NCBI RefSeq assembly: GCF_003432065.1
Contig: NZ_QWDE01000001.1
Coordinates: 930,001 to 994,000, forward strand
From: Mucilaginibacter terrenus
GTDB taxonomy: Bacteria > Bacteroidota > Bacteroidia > Sphingobacteriales > Sphingobacteriaceae
Length of the DNA: 64,000 nt
Direction of reading: 5' to 3'
Shown: positions 9,425 to 17,740 of the stretch, one piece after another
How positions within the stretch are numbered: position 1 is the first letter of the stretch
Layout of the letters: every line of letters begins with the position of its first letter
The notes under the pieces: generated by a model
What the model saw: only the letters and a program-made list of their open reading frames with translations
What the model was told of the DNA's origin: nothing
The model's database searches: none
Made by a program: the position numbers and the translations under genes

Positions 9425-9849
9425 CAGCGGATCAAATTTTTGCTATTGCGGAGCGCCAAAAAATCGTGGTATTCCCTGATGTAATCGGCTTCATCGTACT
9501 TATTTGAGGCAAATACGAGGCAGATTGAACCCGAGGAAAAATTAACTTCGGACGCCCATATTCCTGGTGGAATATGCAGGCCTATATAGGGTCGATTAAG
9601 CTGCACAATACGCTTAGTCTTACTATCGTCCAAAAAAATCTCAAAACTGCCGCTGGCTGCTATAAGAAACTGGTGACAGGTTCTATGAGCATGTGCGCCA
9701 CGAGATTCGCCACCGGGGATATCATATAAATAGAACACCCTTTTTATGGCAAAGGGTATCTCCAGGTTATTATGCACTGGTGTAATGTTACCGGTACGGT
9801 TCTGAATACGAGGCAGTTCATATAATGAGCAATCGTAAACAGTATTCAT
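9424..9849 (-). CDS. NDP-4-keto-6-deoxyglucose 3,4-ketoisomerase, FdtA/QdtA-like cupin
   Basis: This is a single-domain cupin of 141 residues. [11 protein letters not shown] contains the His53-Ala-His55 pair that corresponds to the catalytic histidines of FdtA/Qdt[18 protein letters not shown] and the [13 protein letters not shown] tail are also family hallmarks. The reaction moves the keto group of dTDP-4-keto-6-deoxyglucose from C-4 to C-3, giving the substrate of the aminotransferase encoded next. The ATGA overlap with the second cupin upstream indicates tight coupling. The nucleotide carrier (dTDP by family precedent) is inferred. Confidence 0.87.
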   Translation of the reverse strand: MNTVYDCSLYELPRIQNRTGNITPVHNNLEIPFAIKRVFYLYDIPGGESRGAHAHRTCHQFLIAASGSFEIFLDDSKTKRIVQLNRPYIGLHIPPGIWASEVNFSSGSICLVFASNKYDEADYIREYHDFLALRNSKNLIR

Positions 9850-10259
9850 CGGGCAGCTGCTTTAAAGGTTACGTAATCATCAAACTCGCACTCGTAGTCA
9901 TCTTCATCAAAGTCTGTTGAAGCTACTACAAAGGCAAGCGAATTGGTGGAGAAGTTTTCCATATGCCGCCAGATGCCGGCAGGAATATACAACCCATAAT
10001 AAGATCTGTTCAGGGTAAACACCTTTGTTTCAGCGCCATCCTGCACTATTACATCAAAACTGCCTGATAGTGCTACTATAAGTTCCTGATTGGTTTTATA
10101 GCTATGGCCGCCCCTTTGTTCACCACCGGGCACATCATATATCCAATAGGTACGCCTAATGTCAAAAGGTACATGTTCCCCTTCTTCCATAAAGGACAAG
10201 TTACCCCTTTCATCCAGCACCTTTGGTAAATTGATGAGTTTTACCTCTGTTAAATTCAT
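9846..10259 (-). CDS. Second QdtA/WxcM-like cupin, altered active site
   Basis: From ATG 10259 the protein has 137 residues. The frame extends to 10304, but MNLTEVKLINLPKV is the normal family start. It is a paralogue of the next gene, with matching LNRSYYGLYIPAGIW and DFDEDDYECEFDDY segments. The His-Ala-His of the active site is changed to His52-Ser-Tyr54 (RGGHSYKTNQE). In FdtA/QdtA both histidines act in proton transfer, so this copy may be an isomerase with different stereochemistry, a partner subunit, or inactive. The direct overlap with the intact copy suggests a role in the same sugar pathway. Function is not certain. Confidence 0.75.
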   Translation of the reverse strand: MNLTEVKLINLPKVLDERGNLSFMEEGEHVPFDIRRTYWIYDVPGGEQRGGHSYKTNQELIVALSGSFDVIVQDGAETKVFTLNRSYYGLYIPAGIWRHMENFSTNSLAFVVASTDFDEDDYECEFDDYVTFKAAAR

Positions 10260-10369
10260 ATTCCTGATCAGATAATTACATTGTCCAAAACCTTCAAAAA
10301 CCACATTTTTTTAAACTGCATTTTATTTCTGTACAAGATATTGAATTGAAGCTGCAACAAATAACAACA

Positions 10370-11671
10370 TTATGCAATGTAGTCCTTAAAAACGTCCAAA
10401 ATGTAATCATAATGAGTTTCGTTGAGGCCCGGCCAAACCCCAAGCCAAAACGATTGGTTCATGATGATGTCGGTATTGGTCAACTCCCCTACTACCCGGT
10501 GATTGATGTTTGCATAGGCGGGCTGTCTTAGCAGGTTGCCACCAAATAGCAGCCTGGTTCCAATCATCTTTTCTTCCAGGTGCTGTACCAGCATATGCCG
10601 GTCCGCGGCATCACCCTCCCGCAGGGTCAGCAAAAAGCCAAACCACGAGGGGTCGCTGTTAGGTGTTGGTTCCGGCAATATGAAGATTTCCTCCAGCTCC
10701 TTCATGCGCTCGTATAGTGCTTTGTAGTTTTCACGCCTGCGCTGCACAAAATGATCTATTTTCTTTAATTGTGACACACCAAACGCCGCCTGCATATCGG
10801 TAACTTTAAGATTGAAGCCGATGTGCGAGTAGGTGTACTTGTGGTCGTAGCCGTAAGGCAGGGTGCCGAGTTGCTGTGAGAAACGGCATCCGCAGGTATT
10901 GTCCTTTCCCGGTTCACAATAGCAATCGCGGCCCCAGTCACGGAAGCTTTCGGCAATTTTAGCCAGCACCGGGTTATTTATCATCACCGCACCGCCCTCG
11001 CCCATTGTAATATGATGTGCCGGGTAGAATGAAAAAGTAGAGATGTCGCCAAAGGTGCCGGTCTTTTGTCCGCGGTAGGTGGCGCCAAGGCTGTCACAAT
11101 CATCTTCCACCACCCACAGGTTATATTTCTTAGCAACCCGCATTACTTCATCCAAATCGAAGGGATTACCCAGTGAGTGCGCTATCATTATGGCCTTAGT
11201 TTTTGGCGATACAGCTGCTTCGATTGCAGATGATAAAATGTTGTGCGTTGCTATATCTATATCCACAAAAACGGGTACAGCGCCAAACTGTATCATTGGG
11301 TTTACCGTGGTTGGAAAACCAGCGGCAACCGTGATCACTTCGTCACCCGGCTTAATCGCTCTCTCGCCAAGCTTTGGCGACGTAAGGGCGTAAAAAGCGA
11401 CAAGATTTGCAGACGACCCTGAGTTTACCAGTAATGCCTTAAATGCGCCAAAGTACCTGGCGAAATCTGTTTCGAAAGCATTAGCAAACCTGCCGGCGGT
11501 AAGCCATCCGTCTAATGCGGCATCAACACCAAGCAAGATGTCGTCTTCATCAATAACTTTCCCTGTAACGGGTATATAGTTTTTCCCTGGTACAATAACT
11601 TGAGTGGTTTTAGCTTTAGCTATTGCTCGGAGGCTCTGTTCCAGTTCAGGAGTAGTTATGTTTTTAATCAT
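10370..11671 (-). CDS. rfbH: CDP-4-keto-6-deoxy-D-glucose-3-dehydrase (E1), RfbH/DdhC
   Basis: The 433-residue protein is a PLP- and [2Fe-2S]-dependent dehydratase that removes the C-3 hydroxyl of CDP-4-keto-6-deoxyglucose. The usual PLP lysine is replaced by His220 in [16 protein letters not shown], the diagnostic E1 substitution. A cysteine cluster, Cys250, Cys252, Cys260 and Cys262 ([16 protein letters not shown]), matches the iron-sulfur site, with one Cys more than I recall as typical. The C-terminus [11 protein letters not shown] is also diagnostic. It works with the reductase encoded at 16414-17457. The gene is separated from ddhB by the SDR and ThDP genes, unlike the classic D-A-B-C order. 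Confidence 0.95.
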   Translation of the reverse strand: MIKNITTPELEQSLRAIAKAKTTQVIVPGKNYIPVTGKVIDEDDILLGVDAALDGWLTAGRFANAFETDFARYFGAFKALLVNSGSSANLVAFYALTSPKLGERAIKPGDEVITVAAGFPTTVNPMIQFGAVPVFVDIDIATHNILSSAIEAAVSPKTKAIMIAHSLGNPFDLDEVMRVAKKYNLWVVEDDCDSLGATYRGQKTGTFGDISTFSFYPAHHITMGEGGAVMINNPVLAKIAESFRDWGRDCYCEPGKDNTCGCRFSQQLGTLPYGYDHKYTYSHIGFNLKVTDMQAAFGVSQLKKIDHFVQRRRENYKALYERMKELEEIFILPEPTPNSDPSWFGFLLTLREGDAADRHMLVQHLEEKMIGTRLLFGGNLLRQPAYANINHRVVGELTNTDIIMNQSFWLGVWPGLNETHYDYILDVFKDYIA

Positions 11672-11689
11672 TTTTCTATTTGATATGAA

Positions 11690-13408
11690 TCAGGTACTTT
11701 CCATTTCTATCGGCTTGGCAAAAGGCTCCATTTCTGTAATGGGTTTGCCAAATGCAATCTTCGGATAGGTATTTGTATGTGGATCAATCATTACCTGCAG
11801 TAATATAGGTTTATCGGCATTGGCTTCATTCCACATCCATCGTACCGCGTCATCTATTTCGGTTTGTTCGACTATTGTCATAGAACTTATACCATAAGCT
11901 TCGGCAACCTTTTGAAAATCTGGTGCACTGTAACCCCAGTAAGTTGATTGATAGCGAGATTCAAAGTAGCTATCTTGAAACTGGCGTATCATTCCAAGGT
12001 TTTTATTATTCATAATGACAATTTTAACCGGCAGCTTGTTACGTACTATGGTTTGCAGTTCCTGGATATTGATCTGCATACAACCATCGCCGGCGATTAC
12101 AATCACCGGCTTAATACCAAGTGCAAAACTTGCTCCGATGCCGGCCGGCAATGCATACCCCATAGCCCCCATGCCTGCAGAGGTTAAAAAAAGCTGGTCT
12201 TCATATAATTCTACTGATTGCGCTGCCCACATTTGATGGCTCCCAACATCTGCCACATAACATTTAGCCACTCTTGAGTTGTGCGAAAGTTTATGCATAA
12301 AAATGTTAGGGTTTATGCCCTTAGGCTCGAGCTCTTTGGTATCAGGCCATTGCTCTTTTAAGCCGTTTACATAATCAAACCACATATCTGGCCTTTTAAA
12401 GGAGATATCTCGGGCGGTGTTGTTAAAATCAATGAAGAACTGCCTGGCATCCATAACTAATGGTATACAGCCTTTTACTCGATTGTTTATTTCTCCGGCT
12501 TCGCAATCCACATGGTAAATGGTACGATTTTCAAAAAACTTCACATCTGCACCTGTTTGCCTGATGTCTAAACGGCTGCCAACAACTATAAGCAGATCGC
12601 ATTCGCCAAAAGCTATGTTTGCCCAACGGTTGCCGTAACTACCTATAAAACCAAACCTTAACAGGTTATCATGAGCTATAGCATCAACAGCAAGCAAAGT
12701 GGTAACTACCGGTATTTCGGTTTTTTCGAGAAAAGCATTCATCTCCCTTATAGCAAAGGCTGCTCTTACACCTCGGCCAACAAGCAAAAGGGGCCTTTCA
12801 GCTTTCTCTATATCAACTATCATCTTCTGCATTTGATCATGTAGAAGTATAACTGGCTCTGAGTTGCTCTCTACTTCGTGGCTCGGCTCTATTTGCGCGC
12901 GCTGTACGTCCATCGGTACATCTATCAACACCGGACCCGGGCGACCTTCTGTAGCTATTCGGAACGCATCTTCCAGCACCTTTGGCAAATCATGTTCGCT
13001 TTCAATTTTGAAGCAGGCTTTAGTAACCGGCTTAGCCATTGCTATAATGTCCGTTTCCTGAAACCCTAATTGGCGTACAGGCCTTTCACCTTTTTGCTCA
13101 TGCCGGTTAACTTGTCCAGTAATAAATATAGCTGGGGTCGAATCAAAATAACAACTTCCAATTCCTGTCAAAAGGTTGGTTGCACCGGGGCCACTAGTTG
13201 CGAGTGCCACACCCGGAATGCCAGTAACACGTCCAAAAGCATCAGCGGCAAAAGCGGCAGACTGCTCGTGGTGCATGGTGATAATGTTTATTGCTGTTTT
13301 TTGATTTAAAGAATCAAGCAAATGGGTAATCATACCTCCCGAAAGTTCGAAAACATGGGTGACACCTTTTTTCTCTAAAAAAGTAGCTATGAAATCAGAT
13401 GCCTTCAT
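11690..13408 (-). CDS. ThDP-dependent acetolactate-synthase-like enzyme, candidate YerE-type sugar C-C ligase
   Basis: The 572-residue protein has the three-domain acetohydroxyacid-synthase architecture. Glu48 in MHHEQSAAFAAD activates the cofactor. Residues 200-320 form the central FAD/nucleotide-like domain. GDG at 440-442 followed by NN at 467-468 is the ThDP-Mg motif. Position decides the likely role: it lies between the SDR and ddhC inside a CDP-3,6-dideoxyhexose operon. This matches YerE of Yersinia, which attaches a two-carbon unit from pyruvate to C-4 of CDP-3,6-dideoxy-4-ketoglucose. A biosynthetic IlvB is less likely, since no ilvC, ilvD or ilvN neighbours exist. Substrate is inferred, not proven. 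Confidence 0.8.
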   Translation of the reverse strand: MKASDFIATFLEKKGVTHVFELSGGMITHLLDSLNQKTAINIITMHHEQSAAFAADAFGRVTGIPGVALATSGPGATNLLTGIGSCYFDSTPAIFITGQVNRHEQKGERPVRQLGFQETDIIAMAKPVTKACFKIESEHDLPKVLEDAFRIATEGRPGPVLIDVPMDVQRAQIEPSHEVESNSEPVILLHDQMQKMIVDIEKAERPLLLVGRGVRAAFAIREMNAFLEKTEIPVVTTLLAVDAIAHDNLLRFGFIGSYGNRWANIAFGECDLLIVVGSRLDIRQTGADVKFFENRTIYHVDCEAGEINNRVKGCIPLVMDARQFFIDFNNTARDISFKRPDMWFDYVNGLKEQWPDTKELEPKGINPNIFMHKLSHNSRVAKCYVADVGSHQMWAAQSVELYEDQLFLTSAGMGAMGYALPAGIGASFALGIKPVIVIAGDGCMQINIQELQTIVRNKLPVKIVIMNNKNLGMIRQFQDSYFESRYQSTYWGYSAPDFQKVAEAYGISSMTIVEQTEIDDAVRWMWNEANADKPILLQVMIDPHTNTYPKIAFGKPITEMEPFAKPIEMEST

Positions 13409-13504
13409 CAGTTATGATTATCTGTTAATTTGTTAGTTATCCGGTTAACTAATAACAGTAACCTCATTGTAAAACTAAGCTGCATAACAAGGTAAAAACA
13501 TTAG

Positions 13505-14560
13505 CTAAGCAATAGTGTTCGTTGTTGTTGTTCTGTAAAACTCTAACGTTTTCTTTACTGTGGTATCAAGGTCGGTGTACACCTTAAGTCCCAATTCATT
13601 TTTTGCTTTCTCCACAGAGGGTACATATCTTGACGGCATATCCCGATTGCGCGCCACCTGTTTTACGTCTACCTGTAATTTCTTTTCGGCTAAATTATTT
13701 ATCTTCCCCGCAAGATCAAGAATATTGATTTCCTCATCCGATCCTATGTTATAGGCTTGGTTTGGGCGTCCGTTTAATAATACTGTAAACAACCAAATTA
13801 CAAGATCGGCGGCGTAAAGATAAGAACGATATGGAGAGCCATCACCAACTATGGTTATCTTTTGATTATTAATAGCGTTGAAAATAAAATTACCTAATGC
13901 ATAACGTCCATTTAACGGCAAGTGAGGACCTGCAAATGCAAAACAGCGGGCGATTTTGCATTCTATTCCGTATCGTTGATAATACATAGCACAAAGCATT
14001 TCTGCTACTCTTTTGCCTTCGCCATAAGCAGCATTACTCGCTAAAACATCGGGAGCAAAGAAATCATCTTCACTTATATGAGTTACCGAAACGGGTTGAG
14101 TGCCGTAAACTGCCCCACTACTGGTCAGTAATACCGATTTAACCTTCTTATCCTTTGCCAGCTCAAGTATGTGCCTGGTCCCTTCTACTATGGTGTCAAA
14201 TATTAAAGCAGGATTGTCGTTGTTAATTGCGGTATTCGCATCTGTTGCTGCATGTATGATGAAGTCAAGTTTTTCAAATATAAATCCAAAATTGGTAACA
14301 TCACCTTTTATAAAGGTTATAGCATCGTCTTCAAACTCCGGGTATGTTGATAGAAATTTGTCCGGCTGCCTGCTTAATATATAAAGCTTAGCGTTAAGGC
14401 GAAGTTCTCTATTTATATAAATAAAAGCACCAGTTATCCACTTACCAAAAAAGCCTGTACCTCCCGTTAACAAAATACTCTTTCCAGCAACCAGGGGCCA
14501 AAGGTTGCGGGTTCTTGCCAAAATTTGCTGCAAGTCTTCTTCCGGCAAGTAATACTTCAT
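13505..14560 (-). CDS. NAD(P)-dependent SDR epimerase/reductase, candidate YerF-type CDP-sugar reductase
   Basis: This 351-residue extended SDR has the nucleotide-binding TGGTGFFG at 32-39, the active-site segment LLTSSGAVYG, and Tyr-x3-Lys in AAYGEGKRVAE. The C-terminal half (SYLYAADLVIW, AYNIGSDEEINILDLA) is the sugar-binding domain. It overlaps ddhB by 4 bp (ATGA) and precedes the ThDP enzyme by 96 bp. In yersiniose synthesis an SDR (YerF) reduces the side-chain ketone left by the ThDP enzyme. In abequose or paratose synthesis a related SDR reduces C-4. Next to the ThDP gene the first role is favoured, but both fit. Confidence 0.8.
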   Translation of the reverse strand: MKYYLPEEDLQQILARTRNLWPLVAGKSILLTGGTGFFGKWITGAFIYINRELRLNAKLYILSRQPDKFLSTYPEFEDDAITFIKGDVTNFGFIFEKLDFIIHAATDANTAINNDNPALIFDTIVEGTRHILELAKDKKVKSVLLTSSGAVYGTQPVSVTHISEDDFFAPDVLASNAAYGEGKRVAEMLCAMYYQRYGIECKIARCFAFAGPHLPLNGRYALGNFIFNAINNQKITIVGDGSPYRSYLYAADLVIWLFTVLLNGRPNQAYNIGSDEEINILDLAGKINNLAEKKLQVDVKQVARNRDMPSRYVPSVEKAKNELGLKVYTDLDTTVKKTLEFYRTTTTNTIA

Positions 14561-15642
14561 GCTAAAAAATCAATAATCTGTTTTTCAGTATATGTCGCCG
14601 CTGATTGCGGATTTACGAGCCATTTTTTATACCAGTCTATTGTATAAGCCACGGCTTGTGCAGCATCAAACTTTGGTTGCCAGCCTAACTCAATAAGCGC
14701 TTTACTGATATCGAGTTTTAATAAAGCAGCTTCATGTGGCTGATCCGGATCCTCGTGAACTTCGAAAGATCCTGCCCCCCATTTGCTAATTGCCGTTTTA
14801 ACCATTTCGATAACCGGCAAAGAATCAGTAAAGTGAGGCCCAAAATTAAAGGCGCCACTAAATTTAAGTGGATTAGCAGCTAACTGTGTACCTAAAAGTA
14901 GATAGCCTGCTAAAGGTTCAAGAACGTGTTGCCATGGCCTAACCGATCGTGGATTTCGTACTATCACTGCATCTTGCCTTGATAGTGCCTTAACAATATC
15001 AGGTACTAATCTATCTTTACTCCAATCGCCTCCGCCAATAACATTCCCCGCCCTTGCAACCGCAAGAGCTTTCTTATGGTTAGCATAACCAGATAAGTTG
15101 AAAAAGGAATTCCGGTATGAATCTATTACAAGTTCTGTACAAGCTTTACTAGCGCTGTAAGGATCATATCCGCCAAGCCGGTCATTTTCTCGATAAGGAT
15201 AGGTCCATTCGTTATTTTGGTATACCTTGTCTGTAGTAATAAGTACTAAGTTGCAGGGTTTATTCAATTGTTTAGCTGCATCTAATAAATTTGCAGTACC
15301 TATTGCATTTACCTCAAAAGTTTCAGAAGGTATTTCATAGGATAAACGAACTAACGACTGCGCCGCCAGATGAAAAATATAGTCTGGCTGGAAAGAGCTG
15401 ACTGCAGCATGTAGTGCCTCCCGATTGCGAAGGTCTGCAATCACCGACTCGCAGAGTTTATCCCCATCTATTAACTCGTAAAGATTAGCGCCAGATTCAG
15501 GAGCTAATGCAAAACCCATAACATCAGCGCCAAGCATAGATAAGATCTTTAAAAGCCAGGAACCCTTAAATCCGGTGTGTCCGGTTAACAAAACTTTTTT
15601 TCCTTGGTAATAAGTCTTTAAATAATCTATTGTCGCTACCAT
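14557..15642 (-). CDS. rfbG: CDP-glucose 4,6-dehydratase, RfbG/DdhB
   Basis: Read from ATG 15642 the protein has 361 residues. A GTG at 15672 would add ten untypical residues. It is an extended SDR with LLTGHTGFKGSW (glycine motif at 21-27), ITTDKVYQN, and the YSASK Tyr-x3-Lys catalytic signature. GHTGFKGSW and the N-terminal length distinguish CDP-glucose dehydratases from RmlB. It converts CDP-glucose to CDP-4-keto-6-deoxyglucose using bound NAD. It overlaps ddhA by 7 bp and the SDR gene by 4 bp, so the three genes are translationally linked. Confidence 0.94.
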   Translation of the reverse strand: MVATIDYLKTYYQGKKVLLTGHTGFKGSWLLKILSMLGADVMGFALAPESGANLYELIDGDKLCESVIADLRNREALHAAVSSFQPDYIFHLAAQSLVRLSYEIPSETFEVNAIGTANLLDAAKQLNKPCNLVLITTDKVYQNNEWTYPYRENDRLGGYDPYSASKACTELVIDSYRNSFFNLSGYANHKKALAVARAGNVIGGGDWSKDRLVPDIVKALSRQDAVIVRNPRSVRPWQHVLEPLAGYLLLGTQLAANPLKFSGAFNFGPHFTDSLPVIEMVKTAISKWGAGSFEVHEDPDQPHEAALLKLDISKALIELGWQPKFDAAQAVAYTIDWYKKWLVNPQSAATYTEKQIIDFLA

Positions 15643-16409
15643 ATTTTCCAGGGCGCATTGCCGCTGTCCCACATTTCGTTAAGATCGTGCTTATCTTTTA
15701 AGGTATCCATTGGTCGCCAAAACCCATGGTGACGGTAAGCATCCATTTGCCCCTCGGCTGCAATACCTTCCATTGGCGCTTTCTCCCAAATAGTACTGTC
15801 GCCATCATTTATGTAATTGAAAACTTGAGGTTCGCAAACAAAGTAACCACCATTAATCCAAGAGCCATTGCCTTTTGGCTTCTCAAAAAACGAATAAACT
15901 TCGTTTTTTTCATTTATATCAAGCACGCCGAACCTTCCTGATGGCTGCACCGACGTTACCGTACAGTATTTACCACCAGCTTTATGAAAGGCAAGCAGTT
16001 CTTTAATATTAACGTCTCCTACGCCATCACCATAGGTGAGCATGAATGGCTCGTTATTGGTGAAGCGCTGAATACGTTTTATCCGTCCGCCGGTCATAGA
16101 GTCGTTGCCGGTATCTACAAGGGTAATTTTCCATGGTTCCGCTTGGGAATCATGTACTCTAATTGAATTGTCGCTCAAGTCAATGGTAACATCAGATTTA
16201 TGAAGAAAGTAATTAGCAAAATATTCTTTAATGAGGTAGCCTTTGTATCCCAGGCAAACAACAAAGTCGTTAAAACCATGTGTAGAATAAATCTTCATGA
16301 TATGCCAAAGTACAGGCATACTACCTATTTCTACCATAGGTTTAGGCTTAAATACTGTTTCTTCAGATAAACGGGTGCCCAATCCTCCGGCTAATAATAC
16401 AACTTTCAT
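15636..16409 (-). CDS. rfbF: Glucose-1-phosphate cytidylyltransferase, RfbF/DdhA
   Basis: The 257-residue protein starts MKVVLLAGGLGTRLSEETVF and carries the nucleotidyltransferase signature G-G-x-G-T-R-L with KPKPMVEIG. The LSEET variant is specific to cytidylyltransferases. YGDGVGDVN supplies the metal-binding Asp. It forms CDP-glucose from CTP and glucose-1-phosphate, the first committed step of the pathway in this operon. A TTG at 16421 extends the frame by four residues, but ATG 16409 gives the canonical start just after the ddhD stop. Expression is probably coupled to ddhD. Confidence 0.95.
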   Translation of the reverse strand: MKVVLLAGGLGTRLSEETVFKPKPMVEIGSMPVLWHIMKIYSTHGFNDFVVCLGYKGYLIKEYFANYFLHKSDVTIDLSDNSIRVHDSQAEPWKITLVDTGNDSMTGGRIKRIQRFTNNEPFMLTYGDGVGDVNIKELLAFHKAGGKYCTVTSVQPSGRFGVLDINEKNEVYSFFEKPKGNGSWINGGYFVCEPQVFNYINDGDSTIWEKAPMEGIAAEGQMDAYRHHGFWRPMDTLKDKHDLNEMWDSGNAPWKIW

Positions 16410-16413
16410 ATTG

Positions 16414-17457
16414 CTAGTCAACTGACATAATTACGTTTTCACTAGTTGGAAAACTACTGCAAAGCAATCTTTCGTTACTCTGTAAATCCTCCGGTATTTC
16501 TCCCGTTACAATCATCTTAACTTCGCCGTTAAGAAGCCTTCCTTTGCAAACCAAACAATTTCCGGTTTGACACGAATAAGGCACATCAAGCATGGCATCA
16601 AGTGCAGCATCAAGTATGCTTTTACCTTTAACTACCTCTACTTTGGTTTCTATTTTATTCACAATTAATGTTACTTGCCTGGTAACAATATCGTTAAATA
16701 ACCCAGGATCGCGCACTGCTTCAAAATCCTCGGCGAAAACCCTCTCTGATGGCACATTAAGCCGGCTCAAAGCTTCTTTAACTGACTCCTTTAACCCTGA
16801 TGGGCCACAGATATAATGAAAAGAATTTTTCAGATCGCCCTCAGAAAGAATAATTGAAAGTGCTTTATCTGGATTAATCCGCCCCTGGATAATAGAAAGA
16901 CCGTCAACAGCTATAGTAGGTTTTGTATGAAAATGACACACCGAAAACTTATCGCCAAATTTTTCGCTTAAATTCTCGATGTCTTTTCTAAATATCGTTT
17001 CTTCATTATTGCGATTACCATATACCAGTTTTACATGAGAACATGTATTATGGTGCAAGGTGTATTTAGCAATTGACATTAAAGGTGTGATACCGCTACC
17101 TACACCCCATAAAATTAGGTGATTTTCTTGAGAAATAACCTCTTCATCAATTATAAAGTGGCCCATAGCTTCCATTACTTCCACTACATCACCAACTTTT
17201 ACCTGATCAATAATATGATTAGATATAATACCGTTCGGCACACGTTTTACTGTTATTTCTAAGTTAGGACTGACAGATGGAGCCGATGAAAATGAGTACG
17301 GACGTAAGTACCTGCGCCCGTTTATACGAAACATTAATGTTAAATACTGCCCGGCCCGGTACTTGATTTTTTTTAATGCAGGCTGTTTGAAAACCACCGT
17401 AACAGCATCGGCAGTTTCGGGTCGAATGTCTATGACTTTTAAGGTAAAAAGCTGCAT
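16414..17457 (-). CDS. CDP-6-deoxy-delta-3,4-glucoseen reductase (E3 role), with C-terminal ferredoxin domain
   Basis: The 347-residue protein is an FNR-type flavoreductase. RPYS at 52-55 binds FAD, GVGSGITPLMS at 118-128 binds NAD(P), and YICGPSGL at about 215-222 closes that domain. A plant-type [2Fe-2S] domain follows, with Cys296, Cys301, Cys304 and Cys333 (C-x4-C-x2-C-x28-C). Classical DdhD/AscD reductases have the ferredoxin domain at the N-terminus. Here it is at the C-terminus, as in PaaE-type reductases. Its first place in the ddh operon still argues that it passes electrons from NAD(P)H to the E1 dehydrase. The job is inferred from context. Confidence 0.85.
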   Translation of the reverse strand: MQLFTLKVIDIRPETADAVTVVFKQPALKKIKYRAGQYLTLMFRINGRRYLRPYSFSSAPSVSPNLEITVKRVPNGIISNHIIDQVKVGDVVEVMEAMGHFIIDEEVISQENHLILWGVGSGITPLMSIAKYTLHHNTCSHVKLVYGNRNNEETIFRKDIENLSEKFGDKFSVCHFHTKPTIAVDGLSIIQGRINPDKALSIILSEGDLKNSFHYICGPSGLKESVKEALSRLNVPSERVFAEDFEAVRDPGLFNDIVTRQVTLIVNKIETKVEVVKGKSILDAALDAMLDVPYSCQTGNCLVCKGRLLNGEVKMIVTGEIPEDLQSNERLLCSSFPTSENVIMSVD

Positions 17458-17740
17458 AAACTACTAGCTTACAGCTTTTACAACCAAATTAAGTAATTTT
17501 TTTAAAGAAGCTTCAGAGTGAGCAAGGAAATTATATGGTTGAAAGAATTCAGTTATTGAACTTAAGATCATGGTAGCTTAACGTCTAGTGTCCGTATCTT
17601 TTCTTAAAATCATTTGAAAGGTAGATATTTAGTTTTACAAATATAACCTCAATGACTGATAACAGCAACAACTGTAAGTAATAGTTATGGATAGCGACAA
17701 TCAAATATCCTCATCAATATATTTGAAGAACTTAGGAGTG
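17458..17740. other. Non-coding gap upstream of the ddh operon
   Basis: This 283-bp AT-rich gap separates the Wzz-like gene from ddhD. No ORF or RNA gene is recognisable. It contains the promoter candidate at 17638-17668 listed separately, which would make the sugar-nucleotide genes a transcription unit distinct from wza/wzz. Confidence 0.6.
17638..17668 (-). promoter_or_regulatory. Bacteroidota-type promoter candidate for the ddh operon
   Basis: On the minus strand TTG (17668-17666) is followed after 20 bp by TATATTTG (17645-17638). This fits the Bacteroidota sigma pattern TTG-N19/20-TAnnTTTG. It lies about 180 bp upstream of the ddhD start and implies a long leader. Of the promoter candidates in this window it is the one with both elements at acceptable spacing. 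Confidence 0.45.

Noticed and set aside
11690..13408. Anabolic acetolactate synthase (IlvB)
   Set aside because: No ilv neighbours or small regulatory subunit are present, and the gene is embedded in a CDP-sugar operon. A sugar-modifying role fits better, although sequence alone cannot exclude IlvB.
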